From positions 1 to 64,000 of the forward strand of contig JBBTBY010000028.1 of assembly GCA_038043445.1 (NCBI GenBank): a DNA stretch of 64,000 nucleotides. Reading direction: 5' to 3'. Positions within the stretch are counted from its first letter, which is position 1, and every line of letters begins with the position of its first letter. The notes beneath the pieces were generated by a model. That model did not search any database. It worked only from the letters and a program-made list of their open reading frames with translations, and was not told the origin of the DNA. Positions 61,560 to 64,000 of this stretch are shown here, one piece after another. A program made the position numbers and the translations under genes. Source of the DNA: Spirochaetota bacterium (lineage in GTDB: Bacteria; Spirochaetota; Brachyspiria; Brachyspirales; JACRPF01).

Positions 61560-64000
61560 TTACTGCATGATAAGCCGACCATAATTCATACGGTTATTAT
61601 AGTTGTCGTTTTTTCCGCACCAGAGCATCTGCCATTTCCTCTTATCGCTCACATTATTATCGATGCCAACATCAAAACCGATGATTCCGCCGCCAGAGAG
61701 ATGCCCCCCGTTTATCTCGCTCCATGGGATGCGCACTTCAAAACCGTATCCACCAGCGGTCGTAGCGGTTGCCGATGTTATATTCGCCGGATTCATCTGT
61801 TTATCCGTCATGCCGCGCTTTACGCAGAAGACACCCGGGAATTTTTTAGTTGGCATGCCGAGGAGAATCTGAAAACAATTCTTCGTGAACGTCGGCGTAT
61901 CGAGCATACTATCGGGCTCTGTATCAATAAACAGCTCCATCGCATCACCATCCCATGCTGATTCAATATCGCGCCGCTCGCCGCGCGGGCCATCTTTCTT
62001 AACGACCATAGCGACATAAAGTGCATCCGCATCATAGGTCGCTGATACAACACCGGAAAAATCATCCGGACCATTCCAGCTATCGGCTTTGCCTTCTATT
62101 ATTTGTTCACGCCGATTAAGAATCATTGATGCAGCTCCGGCCCATTCCGCTGCATTGACAGTGCCGTCGAGTACGATTGATCCCGTGCGCGCGGTACACG
62201 ATGCAGACATTTTTGACTGAATTACCGCTGGAACTTCGATAATGTTGTCACCGATCATTGCCTGGAGCGAAACGTTCGCCTGGGACCAGCTGCCCTTTTC
62301 TTCAAGCGGTAGATAGAACGTCTTTGCCGAAAATGCCGGTATTGTTTTCTCTTTCCCGCCTGCCGGCAGGCGAAGTGCGTCCCCCTTTACTTGTGCGTTG
62401 ATAAAACAGGTCATATCCTCGGGGGTAGTGTTCTTTACTTCGAATGCGAGCGACGGCGTTGCACCACGAAACGTATATTGTGCAAAAAGTTCAAGCGCAT
62501 TTTTTCCACGCACCGAGGCAGCATCCATAAGTGCTACGAACGCTTGCTTATCTATTCCCGCAGGAACGATATAGAACGGCGTATTGTTGAGCTCCATAAC
62601 GACATCCGCGCCAGACGGAACAGCTATCGTATTGCCCATGATATCAATGAGCCGTATTTTACCACCGGCGTTCGGCAGCTTTATCATACTCGGTTTATTA
62701 TCGAGGTCATAACTCCATGCCGCTGCGATTGGCCCTGCCGAACGTTCATACAGATACAATTTATTCCTGCCGGAAGTGGTCACCTGTTTGATAAATTTCA
62801 CACCGGTAAACTCGCGAGCCAAGGTATTCTGTATAACGAAGAGGCGGCTTGGAATAAGGTCACCGCCCAAGTATCCGAAACTGTGGAAATAATTTAGGGC
62901 AAGGTCCCAACGAAAAAGATAGTCGTTTGGGAGATTAAACGATCTTACCACGCCAGTAGCCGCATCGATCAAAACGCGCCGCGCGAGCTCATGTCCCTGC
63001 ATAAGCGATTGCGCACTCATGTTATTTTTCACCGGTTTTGCCAAATAGAAACACTCAGTGTTCCATAACTCCTTTTTCTCGCCCCCATATTTATTGACCA
63101 GTGCCCTCATAGCAATATTGTTTGCTTCTGCCGACATGGGCGCCGTCCAATCGAGTGCAGCGCCATATGGATGGAACGACACAGCATCGCAGTGGTCAAG
63201 AGTGCCAAGTTTGAAGCATACATCGAGGAATTTCAGCATATTCCCGCCAAGATCGCCAGTAGCGCAAAACCCCACCACGCGGGCGTTCGGGTCCGCTTCC
63301 TTGATGATGCGGTTCATCATCTTGAGATAAGCAGCGTAGTACTCCGGAGTAATGCTTACGTTCGGCTCATTCAATATCTCCCAATGCGTGATGCGCCCTT
63401 TGTACCGCGATACACATGCCTTTACAAAGCGTTGCCAGTCGATCAACTCCTCCGGCGGCGTCGAACACATAAGAACCCCCCTGGCGGCTTCGGGAGCATA
63501 TGTACCTGCGGAAAATATCATTCGTGACTTTGCCCACTCGGGAAAATATTCTTGCCCCCAGCTATCCAGGGGTTTTTGTATACACCACCAGTCACCGAGA
63601 CACGGCACTACCTTCATGCCACGCTTCGTCGCCTCGTCAAGATACCGATCGGCTATAGTCCAATCATATGCCCCTTCGGCTGGCTCGATTCGCCGCCAGT
63701 TGAGCATATGATTACCACCGCCTCCCCAATCGCGAACTTGACGCACCCCCGACTCCGCCAAAAAGTCAAACCAGTCATTAAGCGAATTACCGTAGAGTTT
63801 GTAATACTGACCGTCATTGTAGCCCATACCATATGGACTCAAGAATCCCTGCCCGCACATTGAAATACCATCGGTCAATTCCGCAGTACGGACAGAATCG
63901 ATAACTGCGTAGGTAAAAGAACTTTTATCAACCACTGCACCGCCGCTCGTCAGCTCTGCAGTAAAGACAAAAGATCCGCGTTTCAGCGGCGAGACGTTCG
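61560..64000 (-). CDS. glycoside hydrolase-like clan A protein with C-terminal CBM9-like domain (5' truncated)
   Basis: The frame is open to the window edge; about 813 codons are visible. A TIM-barrel resembles GH39/GH5-type clan A enzymes: 'VRQVRDWGGGGNHMLNWRRI', the acid/base Glu in 'HWEILNEPNV' and the nucleophile Glu in 'KELWNTECF'. A beta-domain follows, and the last 200 residues resemble a CBM9-like carbohydrate-binding/DOMON-type domain ('SIVLDGTVNAAEWAGA', 'DAMELFIDTEPDS', 'GGYGFEVRIPWSEI'). Probably exported, but the signal peptide is outside the window. The substrate is unknown. Confidence 0.8.
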   Translation of the reverse strand, partial: NVSPLKRGSFVFTAELTSGGAVVDKSSFTYAVIDSVRTAELTDGISMCGQGFLSPYGMGYNDGQYYKLYGNSLNDWFDFLAESGVRQVRDWGGGGNHMLNWRRIEPAEGAYDWTIADRYLDEATKRGMKVVPCLGDWWCIQKPLDSWGQEYFPEWAKSRMIFSAGTYAPEAARGVLMCSTPPEELIDWQRFVKACVSRYKGRITHWEILNEPNVSITPEYYAAYLKMMNRIIKEADPNARVVGFCATGDLGGNMLKFLDVCFKLGTLDHCDAVSFHPYGAALDWTAPMSAEANNIAMRALVNKYGGEKKELWNTECFYLAKPVKNNMSAQSLMQGHELARRVLIDAATGVVRSFNLPNDYLFRWDLALNYFHSFGYLGGDLIPSRLFVIQNTLAREFTGVKFIKQVTTSGRNKLYLYERSAGPIAAAWSYDLDNKPSMIKLPNAGGKIRLIDIMGNTIAVPSGADVVMELNNTPFYIVPAGIDKQAFVALMDAASVRGKNALELFAQYTFRGATPSLAFEVKNTTPEDMTCFINAQVKGDALRLPAGGKEKTIPAFSAKTFYLPLEEKGSWSQANVSLQAMIGDNIIEVPAVIQSKMSASCTARTGSIVLDGTVNAAEWAGAASMILNRREQIIEGKADSWNGPDDFSGVVSATYDADALYVAMVVKKDGPRGERRDIESAWDGDAMELFIDTEPDSMLDTPTFTKNCFQILLGMPTKKFPGVFCVKRGMTDKQMNPANITSATATTAGGYGFEVRIPWSEINGGHLSGGGIIGFDVGIDNNVSDKRKWQMLWCGKNDNYNNRMNYGRLIMQ

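Noticed and set aside
1-64000. CRISPR arrays, prophage genes, rRNA operons
   Set aside because: No regularly spaced repeats, phage structural or lysis genes, or rRNA sequence were found on reading the window.

Overview
The window looks like a 64-kb piece of chromosome from a Gram-negative, probably anaerobic and saccharolytic bacterium. Evidence for an outer membrane is a TonB-dependent receptor, lipoproteins and a CsgG-like protein. A KorAB-type 2-oxoacid:acceptor oxidoreductase suggests ferredoxin-based metabolism. The rpoN-hpf-ptsN-hprK-ptsH cluster, the PhoH/PgpH pair and the many glycoside-active proteins fit a Spirochaetota-like or PVC/Lentisphaerota-like lineage. No rRNA or ribosomal-protein marker is present, so this placement is inference. 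There is no prophage, CRISPR array or plasmid backbone.

Layout. 1-7.0 kb: the end of an exported protein, an MBL-fold hydrolase, tRNA-Leu(UAA), a uronate isomerase-like protein, aspartokinase, and a CsgG-like/lipoprotein pair. 7.0-8.0 kb: a HEPN/MNT toxin-antitoxin-type pair lying between copies of the last 52 nt of gltD. 8.0-16.5 kb (minus strand): gltB-gltD and a large PEP-synthase-like protein without the usual catalytic C-terminal half. 16.5-18.1 kb: a gene-poor stretch, then a PIN-domain toxin-like pair. 18.3-23.2 kb: sigma-54, ribosome hibernation factor, PTS-Ntr IIA, HPr kinase, HPr and two thioredoxins. 23.2-34.4 kb: sugar isomerase, TonB receptor, a helicase-associated-domain protein, PgpH, PhoH, a membrane protein and AhcY. 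34.5-39.2 kb: beta-helix and lyase-like exported proteins, a methyltransferase and a flavin reductase. 39.4-44.6 kb: DEAD-box helicase, GT2, GT39 and a lycopene-cyclase-like flavoprotein. 44.7-47.7 kb: FecR/membrane protein/NfeD operon. 47.7-53.1 kb: KorAB, acetolactate synthase and a CPBP-like protein. 53.1-57.6 kb: GT4, GH36 alpha-galactosidase and an NhaD-like antiporter. 57.8-60.5 kb: an AT-rich PemK-like module and decayed DNA. 60.5-64 kb: a URO-D-like protein and a truncated glycosidase with a CBM9-like domain.

Physiology. GltBD, aspartokinase and acetolactate synthase cover nitrogen and amino-acid metabolism. RpoN, PtsN, HprK and HPr form a phosphorelay/regulatory set without transport EII components. 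The exported carbohydrate-active proteins and the alpha-galactosidase point to use of plant or algal polysaccharide.

The most notable signals are: (i) recurrent sigma70-type promoters whose -10 box lies exactly 6 nt upstream of an ATG, predicting leaderless mRNAs; (ii) the 52-bp gltD-derived direct repeat around the HEPN/MNT pair, with a third, internally deleted copy; (iii) a KaiC-like plus PPDK_N protein lacking the phosphohistidine domain; and (iv) an acetolactate synthase with a four-cysteine insert.
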